Positions 1 through 8,600 of a stretch of 26,853 bases of DNA are shown here, in pieces. Each line of letters starts with the position of its first letter. The first letter of the stretch is position 1. The DNA is from JAKQDH01 sp029558835 (lineage in GTDB: Bacteria; Planctomycetota; Phycisphaerae; UBA1845). Below the pieces are notes generated by a model, which worked only from the letters and a program-made list of their open reading frames with translations, searched no databases and was not told the origin of the DNA. Location of the stretch: contig DAOQSN010000050.1 of NCBI GenBank assembly GCA_035356615.1, forward strand, positions 1 through 26,853, read 5' to 3'. The position numbers and the translations under genes are program-made.

Positions 1-49
1 CAGCGTACCCCCTGGCCCCCTTGGCGGCAAGGCATTAAGTTAACGCTTA

Positions 50-68
50 TAGGGCAGTGCCCACCCTA
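50..68. repeat. Short palindromic intergenic repeat (GTAGGG/GGGC type)
   Basis: Read on the minus strand this begins TAGGGTGGGCACTGCCCTA. It contains a GGGC/GCCC stem with a three-base loop, and TAGGG sequences at both ends. It resembles the larger palindromic element at 10957-11032 (GTAGGGCGGG arms), so both probably belong to one class of dispersed intergenic repeat. It lies downstream of the minus-strand permease gene. No poly-T tract is present, so a terminator role is not supported. Confidence 0.4.
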
Positions 69-73
69 CAGGC

Positions 74-142
74 TTCCCTCTTGCCTCTTGCCTCCTGCCT
101 CTTGCCTTCTTCTTCATTCGCTATTCGTAATTCGCTATTCTG
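74..142. repeat. Degenerate short tandem repeats (CTTGCCT and ATTCGCT-like heptamers)
   Basis: The stretch has repeated CTTGCCT(C) units, followed by ATTCGCTATTCGTAATTCGC-like units. The second part is the reverse complement of the GAATAGCGAA-like units at 20363-20403. It lies just downstream of the permease stop codon. This is simple-sequence intergenic DNA with no sign of coding; the open frame starting at 57 on the plus strand is not credible. Confidence 0.5.
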
Positions 143-146
143 CCCG

Positions 147-1205
147 TCAGCTCCGCCGCCGCTGAATCAGCACGGCAATCACAATGATCGCCCCGGTCAG
201 CATGAGTCGACTGGCCTCGCCCACGGCATTGATGCTGAGGATCTTCTCGATGTAGCCGATGATGAGCGTGCCCAGCAAGGTCAGGCCGATGCCACCGCGG
301 CCACCCATGAGGTTCGTGCCGCCGATCACAACAATCGCAATAGCGGAAAGCTCGTAGCCGCTGCCCGCTTCGGGATCACCCTGCTGCTCCTGGGCGGCCT
401 GGCAGATGCCCGCCACCGCGGCGGACAGCCCGGCCAGAGTGTAGGCGACCATCTTCATCGCCGCCACCGGAACCCCCGACAGTCGGGAGGCCTCCTCGTT
501 ACCGCCGATGGCATACAGATATCGCCCCCAGCGCAGCCGCGCCAATCCTACCCAGGAAACCAATACACACAGCAGGAAGATCACCGTTACCACGGACAGG
601 TTGCCGCCGAACCAGCGTGAGTCAATCGTGCGGAAGATCGCCGGCACGCCGACGTAAGTATAAGTCCCGTCGGCGGCAGGCACGGCCGTCGAGACCTTCA
701 TCCCGCCCGACACCCACTTCGCCAGCCCCCGGGCAAACACCATCATGGCCAGGGTCACAATGAACGGTTGAATGCGACACAACGCCACCAGACTGCCCGA
801 AACCAGGCCGCATGCGCCGCCCACCAGAATACAGAGTGGAATCGCCACCCACGGCGACCAGCCCCAGTGAATGCTGAAGATCGAGAACGCCACGGCCGCC
901 AGCGCCAGCAGACTGCCCACCGACAGATCGATGCCGGCCGTGATGATGACCACCGTCATCCCACAAGCCAGGATGCCGAACACCGAAGCCTGACGCAGGG
1001 CATCGCGGTGCGTGCCCCACTTGTAGAACGCACCCTCGCCGGAGAAGATCAACCCCAGAATGAACACCAGCGCCAGTGCCAGGGCGGCCGTGAAGGCCGG
1101 GTTGGACCACAGCTCGCCGGCGCGTCCACCCCGCAATGCCGGCGCTGGTGCCGGCACGGCGCTGTCACGCTGCTCAGTCAACTGGTTCGCCTCCCATCGC
1201 CGCAT
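147..1205 (-). CDS. rbsC: Ribose/monosaccharide-type ABC transporter permease (RbsC-like)
   Basis: This 352-residue protein is the membrane channel subunit of a carbohydrate-uptake (CUT2) ABC importer. About 20 residues in from a charged N-terminus, hydrophobic segments begin and continue to the C-terminus, giving about eight to ten membrane spans. Family hallmarks include the segment GMTVVIITAGIDLSVGS, the IQPFIVTLAMM segment and the late loop GGTNLMGGRGG. The length is normal for RbsC. The ATG at 1205 lies inside the 3' end of the ATPase gene (32-bp overlap), which indicates translational coupling in an ATPase-permease operon. No clear Shine-Dalgarno sequence precedes it. The sugar transported cannot be read from the sequence; ribose, xylose, galactose or another monosaccharide are all possible. 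No periplasmic binding-protein gene lies in the window. Confidence 0.9.
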   Translation of the reverse strand: MRRWEANQLTEQRDSAVPAPAPALRGGRAGELWSNPAFTAALALALVFILGLIFSGEGAFYKWGTHRDALRQASVFGILACGMTVVIITAGIDLSVGSLLALAAVAFSIFSIHWGWSPWVAIPLCILVGGACGLVSGSLVALCRIQPFIVTLAMMVFARGLAKWVSGGMKVSTAVPAADGTYTYVGVPAIFRTIDSRWFGGNLSVVTVIFLLCVLVSWVGLARLRWGRYLYAIGGNEEASRLSGVPVAAMKMVAYTLAGLSAAVAGICQAAQEQQGDPEAGSGYELSAIAIVVIGGTNLMGGRGGIGLTLLGTLIIGYIEKILSINAVGEASRLMLTGAIIVIAVLIQRRRS

Positions 1206-2739
1206 GGAGGATGCGTGCCTGATTGGCCGTCGCCCGGGTGAACGCCGCGGTGATCCGCCCGCCGTGCATCACCAGGATGCGGTTGGCCAGCAGCAACAAC
1301 TCCGGCATCTCCGACGTAATCAACAGCAGAGCGTGCCCTGCCGCACTCCATTCCCGGATGAGCGCGTAGATCTCCTGCTTCGACCCGACGTCCACGCCGC
1401 GCGTCGGCTCATCCAGCAGTAACACCCGCGGGCCCGTGCACAGCCACTTTGCCAGCACCACCTTCTGCTGATTGCCGCCGGACAGCGTGCGTACGTTCTG
1501 GCGCAGGGACGCGGCCCGCAAACGCAGCGATTGAACAGTTCGGGCAGCCACCTCCAGCTCGCGGGCAGTGCGCAGCCACCCGCCGGGAGTGACGCGCGGC
1601 CAGGAAGCCAACGTCACGTTGGCGGCCACGTCCAGCCCGAGCACCAGGCCCGTCCGCTGCCGGTCATTGGTCACCAGTGCCAGCCCGCGCCGGATGGCGC
1701 AGGCGGGCGACGTCGGCTCATAAGGTTCGCCATGCAGGCGAACCGAGCCGGACACCCGCCGCCCCAGCGTGCCGAACAGACCGGACAGCAGGTCGCTGTT
1801 GCCCGCCCCGTACAGCCCGGCCAGACCGACGACCTCGCCGGCGCGCACGTCAAACGTAACGCGGTCAACCGCCGGCCGCAGCCCCCGCCGCGAGCCCGCC
1901 ACCGAGAAGTCCTCGACACGCAGAGCCACCGGCCCCGCTGCTGCACCGACCGCCTCGTCTCGAGCGCCCGCCAGGTCCACGTCCCGTCCCACCATGTGCC
2001 GAATCAGGAGCGGCGCCGGCATCTGCCCGGCGGGAGTCGTGGCCACCCACCGCCCGTCACGCAGCACGGTGATGCGATCCGCGATGCGGTAGACCTCCTC
2101 CAGCTTGTGGGTGATGTAGATGAGCCCGCAACCGGCCGCCTTCAGCTCGGCCATTCGCGCGAAGAGCTGCTCGACCTCCGGCTCACTCAAGGCACTGGTG
2201 GGCTCATCGAGCACCAGCACCCGCGCCTGCAAGGCGAGAGCCTTGCCGATCTCGATCATCTGCTGCACGGCGATGGGCAACGTTCCCACGGAGCGGTGCA
2301 CGTCCACGCGCAGCCCTAGCTGGCCCAGAACCCGGCGGGCTTCCTCTTCCTGATTCCGACGGAGGAGCCACCCGCCCCGGCTGCGCTCCCGCCCGAGGAA
2401 GATGTTGTCCACCACGGACATGGATGGCACTAGGGACAGCTCCTGGTGGATGATGACGACGCCGCCGGCGGCCGCCTCGCGCGGGTTGGCGAACCGCACC
2501 GGCTGCCCGTCCAGGATGATCCGCCCGGCCTCGGCCTGGTGCACGCCGCCGAGAATCTTGATGAGCGTGCTCTTGCCCGCGCCGTTCTCGCCGGCCAGAA
2601 CGTGGGTTTCACCGGCCGACAGCTCGAAGTTCACGCCGTCCAGCACTTGCAGGGGGCCGAACCACTTGCTGATGCCCACCAGGCGCAGCAGTGGGTCGCT
2701 CGACGTGACGGAGGAAGGATGCGGCTGACCGGCTACCAA
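1174..2739 (-). CDS. rbsA: Ribose/monosaccharide-type ABC transporter ATP-binding protein (RbsA-like)
   Basis: This 521-residue protein has two fused nucleotide-binding domains and would power the adjacent permease from the cytoplasm. The first domain has a canonical Walker A (GENGAGKST, residues 50-58) and Walker B (LVLDEPTSAL), but a weak signature (LPIAVQQM). The second has a degenerate Walker A (GLYGAGN, about 308-314, with Asn where Lys is expected), a good signature (LSGGNQQK from residue 419) and Walker B LLLDEPTRGVD. One competent and one degenerate site is the usual pattern for RbsA/MglA/XylG proteins. The chosen start is TTG at 2739, with AGGAG about 12 bases upstream. No ATG or GTG lies in frame between it and the first conserved strand. 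It overlaps the permease gene by 32 bp and is divergent from the GH172 lipoprotein gene. Confidence 0.92.
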   Translation of the reverse strand: MVAGQPHPSSVTSSDPLLRLVGISKWFGPLQVLDGVNFELSAGETHVLAGENGAGKSTLIKILGGVHQAEAGRIILDGQPVRFANPREAAAGGVVIIHQELSLVPSMSVVDNIFLGRERSRGGWLLRRNQEEEARRVLGQLGLRVDVHRSVGTLPIAVQQMIEIGKALALQARVLVLDEPTSALSEPEVEQLFARMAELKAAGCGLIYITHKLEEVYRIADRITVLRDGRWVATTPAGQMPAPLLIRHMVGRDVDLAGARDEAVGAAAGPVALRVEDFSVAGSRRGLRPAVDRVTFDVRAGEVVGLAGLYGAGNSDLLSGLFGTLGRRVSGSVRLHGEPYEPTSPACAIRRGLALVTNDRQRTGLVLGLDVAANVTLASWPRVTPGGWLRTARELEVAARTVQSLRLRAASLRQNVRTLSGGNQQKVVLAKWLCTGPRVLLLDEPTRGVDVGSKQEIYALIREWSAAGHALLLITSEMPELLLLANRILVMHGGRITAAFTRATANQARILHAAMGGEPVD

Positions 2740-2880
2740 GCGAGCTCTCGACTCCTGGGGTTACCCGACCGCGGGCTCTACTGCGGGGCTACTATAGCCT
2801 TCTGCCCACGGTGCCGCACGGGGGGGGCCAGATCCCCCGGACCTGGGGGCCTGACGATGGGTGGGTACCCGGACTCGCCA

Positions 2881-2924
2881 AGCATGCGTCCCCGCGACAG
2901 CAGTTGCGGGAAAGCATGGCACCC
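2881..2924. repeat. REP-like imperfect palindrome
   Basis: The element runs from AGCATGC to AAGCATGGCACCC, with an inner CCCGC/GCGGG stem. The GCATGGCACCC end is shared with the repeats around the RAYT gene at 21461-21492 and 22161-22271, but the central part differs. I read it as a diverged member of the same REP-like family; the assignment is by eye. Confidence 0.45.
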
Positions 2925-3033
2925 GCAGTGCCGGAGATGCCAGCCAGGTACCCCGTCGCGGGAGGGTGTGACGCCGATGGCCCGTACACGCTGAACACGT
3001 ACGCTGCCGTGGGCAAGTGCGACACCCGGCACC

Positions 3034-3070
3034 ACCCTCACCCCAACCCTCTCCCTGGGAGGGAGAGGGG
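3034..3070. repeat. Hairpin repeat, copy 1 (CCCTCTCCCT/AGGGAGAGGG)
   Basis: Perfect 10-bp arms at 3047-3056 and 3060-3069 enclose a GGG loop. They are preceded by the leader ACCCTCACCCCAA, which is also present in copy 2. The element is a dispersed intergenic palindrome and is not followed by a T-run. Confidence 0.75.
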
Positions 3071-3128
3071 GAGGGTGCGCACGCACGCGGTCGGTCGGCT
3101 GGCAACAATCGAGAAGGCGAGACCCGCG

Positions 3129-3164
3129 ACCCTCACCCCAACCCTCTCCCTGAGAGGGAGAGGG
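3129..3164. repeat. Hairpin repeat, copy 2 (CCCTCTCCCT/AGGGAGAGGG)
   Basis: This has the same leader and the same 10-bp arms as copy 1 (arms 3142-3151 and 3155-3164) with a GAG loop. It is in direct orientation about 95 bases downstream of copy 1 and about 95 bases before the lipoprotein start codon, so it may lie in the 5' leader of that gene. Confidence 0.75.
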
Positions 3165-3257
3165 AGTAGGAGCGACCGCGTCAGTTGTGGAGGGCCGGCG
3201 AGTAGGGTACAACACCGGCGACGTTTCCAGCCTGCTTTCTTCGTAAGGAGTCTGAGC

Positions 3258-5264
3258 ATGCACCGCAAGAATGGCGTGGGTTACGTGTTGCCGGCGGGTC
3301 TGCTGTTGGGGCTGCTGATCGGAGGGTGCGTCACGGCCCCCAGGGTCATCACCACGGAGTCGCTCCTGTACGAGATGACCGACCTGACCGCCCTGACGCA
3401 GTTCCCGAATCCCCCGTACACCTGCAAGCAGTTTTCCAGCTTCGACCGGGCGGCCGTCGCCCCCGACAAGGACTGGTTCGCGAACGCCGACGCAGGTCAG
3501 TTCCTGCGCGTCGAGGAGCGCGACGGGCGCAAGGAACACGTGCTGATGGACGCCGCGGGACCGGGGGCGATCGTGCGCATCTGGTCGGCCAACCCCAAGG
3601 GCAACATCCGCATCTACCTGGACGAGAGCCCGACGCCGACCCTGGAAGCTCCCCTGAGCGACCTGCTGGGCGGCAGCCTGCCGGGTGTCCCGCTGCCCAT
3701 CGCGGGCACGCGCAGCCGCGGGTGGAACAGCTACTTCCCCATTCCCTACGCCCGGCACTGCGAGGTCACCTGTGACGAGGGCGGCTTCTACTACCACGTC
3801 AATTACCGCACCTACGCGCGGGGGACCGACGTGCGGACGTTCAGCCTGCAGGACCTGCAAAGCCTCAGCGGGGCCGTGCAGCAGAGCGCGGCGAAGCTGG
3901 CCGACCCGCGCTGCGGCGGGGCGCCCCCGGAGGACCGCAACGTCCAGTCCTTCGGCTCCCAGCTTAACCCCGGCGACGTCTACGCGGTGGCGGACCTGAA
4001 GGGACCACAAGCCGTGTGCGAGTGGGTCGTCAATCTGACCTCCCCGGACCACGTGCAGGCGTTGCGGCAGGTCGTACTGACGATGACGTTCGACGGGCAG
4101 CGGACGGTGGAGGTTCCCATCGGTGACTTCTTCGGCGCCGCGCCGGGATTCAACACGTATGCGTCCCTGCCCCTGGGCGTGACCGACCAGCGGGAGATGT
4201 GGTGCCACTGGGTGATGCCGTTTGCGAAGAGCGCGCGGATCGAGCTGCGCAATACGGGTCTGAGGCCCGCCATTGTGCTGGGCCGGTTCGCCACCATGCC
4301 TTACGACTGGACCCGCGCGTCGATGCACTTCCATGCCGGCTGGCGGGCCCAGTTCGAGGTGCCCACTCGCCCGATGGTGGACTGGAACTACCTGACCACG
4401 CAGGGCAGGGGCGCGTTCGTGGGGGCGGCGTTCACGATCGCCAATCCCGTGAAGAACTGGTGGGGCGAGGGTGATGAGAAGATCTACGTGGATGGCGAGA
4501 CGTTCCCCAGCCACTTCGGCACCGGCACCGAGGACTACTACGGCTACGCCTGGGGCAGTCCGGAGCGGTTCACGCATGCCTACCACAATCAGCCGCGCTG
4601 CGACGGCCCGGGCAACTACGGCTACTCATCCGTCAATCGGTGGCACGTCATGGACCGCATCACGTTCCACAAGAACCTGCGCTTCGACATGGAGTTGTGG
4701 CACTGGGTGGATCCCTGCACGCTGCCGGTGATATCGGTGACGGCGTACTGGTACGCGCGCCCCGGGGCGACGGACGGCTTCGCCGCCCTGGAGTCGGCGG
4801 ACCTGCGGGTACCCGAGGTGCCGCCCTATGTTCCGCCGCGCGTGGCCGGGGCGCTGGAAGGCGAGGAAATGCGCATCCTTGAGAAGGTCGGCACGGTGGA
4901 GCCGCAGGACATCGACGGTTGCAGCAATGAGCAGCACTTGTGGTGGCGCGAGGGCCAGCAGGTCGGGGACAAGCTGGTGTTGGGGTTCCCCGCGCCGGCC
5001 GCCGGCAAGTACCATGTCTTCGGCCAGTTCGTGAAGTCCTACGACTACGCCATCGTGGAACTCATGGTCAACGATGATCCCCACACCAGCGGCGTGGACC
5101 TCTACAGCCCGCGCGTGGAGAAGTCCGAGGAGATCAACCTCGGTACGTTCGAGCTTGGCGCGGGAGAGAACCGCCTGAGTGTCGAGATCACCGGACTCAA
5201 CCCGGCCTCCAAGCCGGCGTACATGTTCGGGCTCGACTACCTGCGCCTGGAACCGGTGCCATAG
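3258..5264 (+). CDS. GH172/DUF2961-family lipoprotein, predicted secreted glycoside hydrolase
   Basis: The ATG at 3258 follows AAGGAG (3245-3250) at a seven-base spacing and gives a 668-residue protein with a lipoprotein signal: basic N-terminus, Leu/Gly-rich core and a lipobox ending at Cys24 (LLIGGC). It is therefore probably membrane-anchored outside the cytoplasm. The body is a DUF2961 domain. An early segment, GAIVRIWSANPKGNIRIYLD (about 103-122), precedes the strongly conserved block around FGTGTEDYYGYAWG, in which Glu425 lies in the GTED motif, and the block NYGYSSVNRWHVMDRI follows. DUF2961 is now CAZy family GH172; characterised members act on fructofuranose or D-arabinofuranose linkages. 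Residues from about 555 onward form a separate beta-rich, carbohydrate-binding-like module seen after many such domains. The actual substrate is unknown. It is divergent from a monosaccharide importer, which suggests a shared catabolic role but does not prove it. Confidence 0.85.
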   Translation: MHRKNGVGYVLPAGLLLGLLIGGCVTAPRVITTESLLYEMTDLTALTQFPNPPYTCKQFSSFDRAAVAPDKDWFANADAGQFLRVEERDGRKEHVLMDAAGPGAIVRIWSANPKGNIRIYLDESPTPTLEAPLSDLLGGSLPGVPLPIAGTRSRGWNSYFPIPYARHCEVTCDEGGFYYHVNYRTYARGTDVRTFSLQDLQSLSGAVQQSAAKLADPRCGGAPPEDRNVQSFGSQLNPGDVYAVADLKGPQAVCEWVVNLTSPDHVQALRQVVLTMTFDGQRTVEVPIGDFFGAAPGFNTYASLPLGVTDQREMWCHWVMPFAKSARIELRNTGLRPAIVLGRFATMPYDWTRASMHFHAGWRAQFEVPTRPMVDWNYLTTQGRGAFVGAAFTIANPVKNWWGEGDEKIYVDGETFPSHFGTGTEDYYGYAWGSPERFTHAYHNQPRCDGPGNYGYSSVNRWHVMDRITFHKNLRFDMELWHWVDPCTLPVISVTAYWYARPGATDGFAALESADLRVPEVPPYVPPRVAGALEGEEMRILEKVGTVEPQDIDGCSNEQHLWWREGQQVGDKLVLGFPAPAAGKYHVFGQFVKSYDYAIVELMVNDDPHTSGVDLYSPRVEKSEEINLGTFELGAGENRLSVEITGLNPASKPAYMFGLDYLRLEPVP

Positions 5265-5503
5265 CCGCCGGCGCGTGCCGGGTGGTACCCAGTGACCCGT
5301 GGCGGGGTCCGCCGGCCCCCCACGGCCCCGGGCCGACACGCCGCATGCGGAGCGCCCGGGTGCCCCTCCGGTCTGGGAGAGGGCAGCCCCGCGTCACGCT
5401 CGCGTCTCACGGTGGAGAGGGTTTCTGAAGTCGCGACGGGGCACGAACATCTACGGCCCCCGCCCGAGCGGTGGAATACGTCCCTGCCCGCCGGCCAGGC
5501 GGA

Positions 5504-5521
5504 CGCGGGCGCACGCCCGCG
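5504..5521. terminator. GC-rich hairpin, possible factor-independent stop
   Basis: The sequence CGCGGGCG, CA, CGCCCGCG is a perfect palindromic stem between convergent genes. No U-tract follows on either strand, so intrinsic termination is only a possibility. Confidence 0.3.
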
Positions 5522-5561
5522 GCCTTGGTCCACCACGAACCCGAAAGTGATATCACCCTAC

Positions 5562-5589
5562 GCGGTTCGGCGCCGACGCTCCGAACCGC
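5562..5589. terminator. 9-bp hairpin, possible bidirectional terminator
   Basis: The arms GCGGTTCGG (5562-5570) and CCGAACCGC (5581-5589) pair perfectly around a 10-base loop. It sits about 85 bases downstream of the stop codon of the giant minus-strand gene and about 300 bases downstream of the GH172 gene. No T-run flanks it. Confidence 0.35.
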
Positions 5590-5674
5590 AACCGGGAGGG
5601 TGCGGCCGAATCTCAACGCCGAGGGGGCAGGTCTGCGCGCCCGCCCGCAATCTGCATCAGAGCAGTACGGTCGC

Positions 5675-8600
5675 TCAACTGCGGCCCAGCGGGGCGGCCG
5701 CCTGCGCGTCTTCGAGCAGGGCGGTGATTTCGTCGACTCGGCTGCGGGCGGCTGCCGGCGTCGCGGTTTCCGCTTCCGAGAGGCGTCCACGTTGCGGCGT
5801 CAGCGCGGTCAGCTCGTCGTCGACCGACCGCTCGCGGGCCGTGCCGGGCACCAGACGCGAGAGCCGGTAGAGGCTGTCCGTCGCGTGGGTCTGGGCCAGC
5901 GACGGAGCGGCGGTCAGCGTGCGCTCCAGGCGCGTCTGCACGCGGCGGGCTTCCTCGACCCATTCGTTGAGCGTGACGGAGGCCTGCTCGGTTTCGGCTT
6001 TGAGCCGGGTGAGTTGGGCCATGGCCTCGGCGCTGGTCTGCCGGAACTGTTCGGTCTGCCGGTTGGAGTGCAGGGCCGCCTGCGCCAGGCCGGAGAAGAC
6101 TTTGCGCACGGCTCCGCACACGCGCTCCAGGTGGACCGCCTGTTCCTGGGCCTTCTGGGCGACCTCGGCCGGTCGGGTGATCGCCTGGACGACCGCGAGC
6201 TTGATCTGCTCGACGCGGTCGTGCAGCATCTGGATGTCCTCGGTGAGGCTCTGCTGGCGGCTGACGAAGTCGCGCAGCATCTGCTGACCGGATTGCAGCG
6301 CGCCGGCGTGATGACTGATTTCCCGCAGGATGGGGTCGGGGTGTTCGAGCGTCTCGCGGATGGTCTCCTGTTGCGTGCGGAGCCGGTCCTGAAGCTGGAC
6401 GCCCTCCTCAAGTAGTTGGGCGAGCCTCTCCAGGGTCTGGCCCGCCTGTTGCTGTTGCTGCTCGAGGTGGGCGCAGCGGGTGGTAAGATCGCCCAGCAGT
6501 TCCTCGTGCGTGGCGTGGACCGCGTCGGTCTCCTGCCGGAGGGTCTGCAGCGCGCTGCACTGCGCGCCTGCCCGGCCCACCTCGTCCCGCAGGGTCGGTT
6601 CCAGCGTGTTGGCCTGTTCGATCAACTCGTGGATTCGGTCGCCGGCGGTGCGGGCGGCCTCCAGCGCGGTCGTGACGCCGACGACCTGGCGGGCGACACC
6701 GGCCGCTTGGGCGCAACCTTCCTGCAGCGTCCGTCCCTGGACCTCCGCCTCGTCGAGGGCCTCCTGCAAGGCCGCCAGCAGCGCGCGGGCGGGTTGTTCT
6801 CCCGTGGCAAGCTGTTCCAGCAGTTGCTGAACGTGCCCCGTGTCGGCGGCCAGTTGGTGCGCGTCCCGCACGGCCGCCTCCACCGTGGCCATGATCTGTT
6901 GCGACCGCTCGCCAAGCTGCGCTTCGAGGGCACGCGTATCCTGGTGCAGGTCTTCGCCCCGCGTCAGAGTGGATTGCACGGTTTCCTGAGCGGTGGTCAG
7001 CTTGTCGAGCTGGGTCTGCGCCCGCGCGGTCATCTCTCGCAGGTTGGTCAGGTGCTCGGCGGCCGTCGCGGACAAGGCGATGATCTCGTTGCGATAGCCG
7101 CCGGACAGGTCCAGCGCGGCCGTGCACTGATCGTTGCTGCGTTCCAACTCGGTAAGCAGACGACCGGCAGTCTGCGCCGTCTGGTCGAGTTGCTCGCGCG
7201 TGGCCTGGGCGTCGGCATTGCGGAGCGTGAGATCGGCCAGGGTCTGCCGCGTCCGTTGCGTGGCCGGTTCGAGTTGTTCGAGGGTGCCCGTCAGTTCCTC
7301 GTGCCGGGACCGCAGGTGTTCGAGAGCGGGCTCCGTCTGGGCGATGGCGGCCCGCACGTCTCGCGTGCAGGCAACCGCCCGCACGACCTCCTGCTGGAGC
7401 GCGCCCTGGCGCGTGTCCACGTTCTCGAGGAGCTGATGCGTCTCGCAACTGGCGTCGTGGAGGCGATGCACGAGGCTGGTGGCGGCGGCGTGGTGGGAAT
7501 CCAGCTTGCCGATCTTGTCGTTCGCTTCGAGCACGCCGCGCTGGATGGTCTCCTGCACCTGGCGGGCGACGTGGACGCCGTCGGCAAGCTCGCTCTGTGT
7601 CTTCCGGGCGGCGGAGTCCTGCACGCGGGCTACGGCCACCGCTTCCTCCAGGCGGGGCTGGAGCGCTTCCGCCTGCCCGGTCAGGGCCTGCAGACGCTGC
7701 CCGTGGGCTTCCGCCTGGGTGCTCGCCTCGGTAAGCCGCTCGAGGGCATGGGTGACGTTGTCAGCGATGTCGCAGAGCCGGGTGTCGGCACCGAGCACCG
7801 CCCGGTCGGCCTGGCCATGCACCTGCCGGATGGCTTCCGTCACTTTCGTATCGATCTGCCCGATCCGTCGCTCGGCGTCGGTAAGGGTGCGCTGGGCCTC
7901 GTCGTGCATGCGCTGCACCTGCCCGGCCAGTTCGGTACTCAACGTGGTGAGTCGAGCCCCCGTCCCTTCGGCCACCTGCCCGGCCTGGTGACTGACCTGT
8001 TGCAGCGCCTCGGTAAGCCGCTGGTGAATGGCCGCGGCGCGGTGCTCGGTCTGGGCGATGACCTGGTCGGCGGCCTTGTTCATCTGCTGAACGGCTGCCG
8101 CCGCCTGACTCGCCACGTCCTGGAGCCGGGCCTCGGCGCCCGTCGTCGCCTCGGCCGCCTGGGCCGCGCTACGGGCAAACTGCGCTTCCGCCTGTTGCAT
8201 CGCCCGGTGCACCTCCGCGCGGGTCCGCTCGGCCGCCGCCGTGACTTCGTGCAGACGGGCCGCGGTCCCATCCGCCTCCCCGCGCGACGCCTGCATCTGG
8301 GACAAGCTCTCGCGCGTTGCCCCGGTCTGGGCCTCGACCTCTTGCAGCAGGGAGCGCAGTTGCTGCGTCTGGTCGGCAAGGGTGTGGGACGCCGCGCGGG
8401 ATTCATCCCGCAAGGCCGCGACGCGTTGCATCTGCTGGTCGGTCGCGCTGAGCTGCTGGTCGGCCTGGCGATGGGCACGCTCGAGGCGTTCGGTCAGCTT
8501 CTCAGCCGCTGCAGCGACCTCGCGCAACTGGGTCAGCGTCGGTCCGACCACGCGCTGGGCGGCCAGCAGCCGATCGTGCTGGTCCTGAGCAGCGACCAAG

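Larger units (their letters stand above)
2740..3257. other. Intergenic region between divergent rbsA and GH172 genes, repeat-rich
   Basis: This 518-bp spacer between divergent genes must carry both promoters, but I could not place a convincing -35/-10 pair. It holds an imperfect REP-like palindrome (2881-2924) and two copies of a strong hairpin repeat (3047-3069 and 3142-3164). An open frame runs through it in phase with the downstream gene from 2811. The lipoprotein signal and ribosome binding site at 3245-3258 show that translation starts later. Confidence 0.6.
5265..5674. other. Intergenic region between convergent genes, with two hairpins
   Basis: This 410-bp spacer lies between two genes that end toward each other. 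Several open frames cross it, but they have the arginine/proline-rich look of GC-rich noncoding DNA and no ribosome binding sites. Two good inverted repeats lie in it, at 5504-5521 and 5562-5589. Confidence 0.6.

Noticed and set aside
2811..3257. A 149-codon N-terminal extension of the GH172 protein
   Set aside because: It translates REP-like and hairpin repeats; a clear ribosome binding site and lipoprotein signal peptide start at 3258.
2778..4586. A 602-codon minus-strand open frame opposite the GH172 gene
   Set aside because: It is antisense to a well-supported gene, is His/Arg/Val-rich without motifs, and runs through intergenic repeats.
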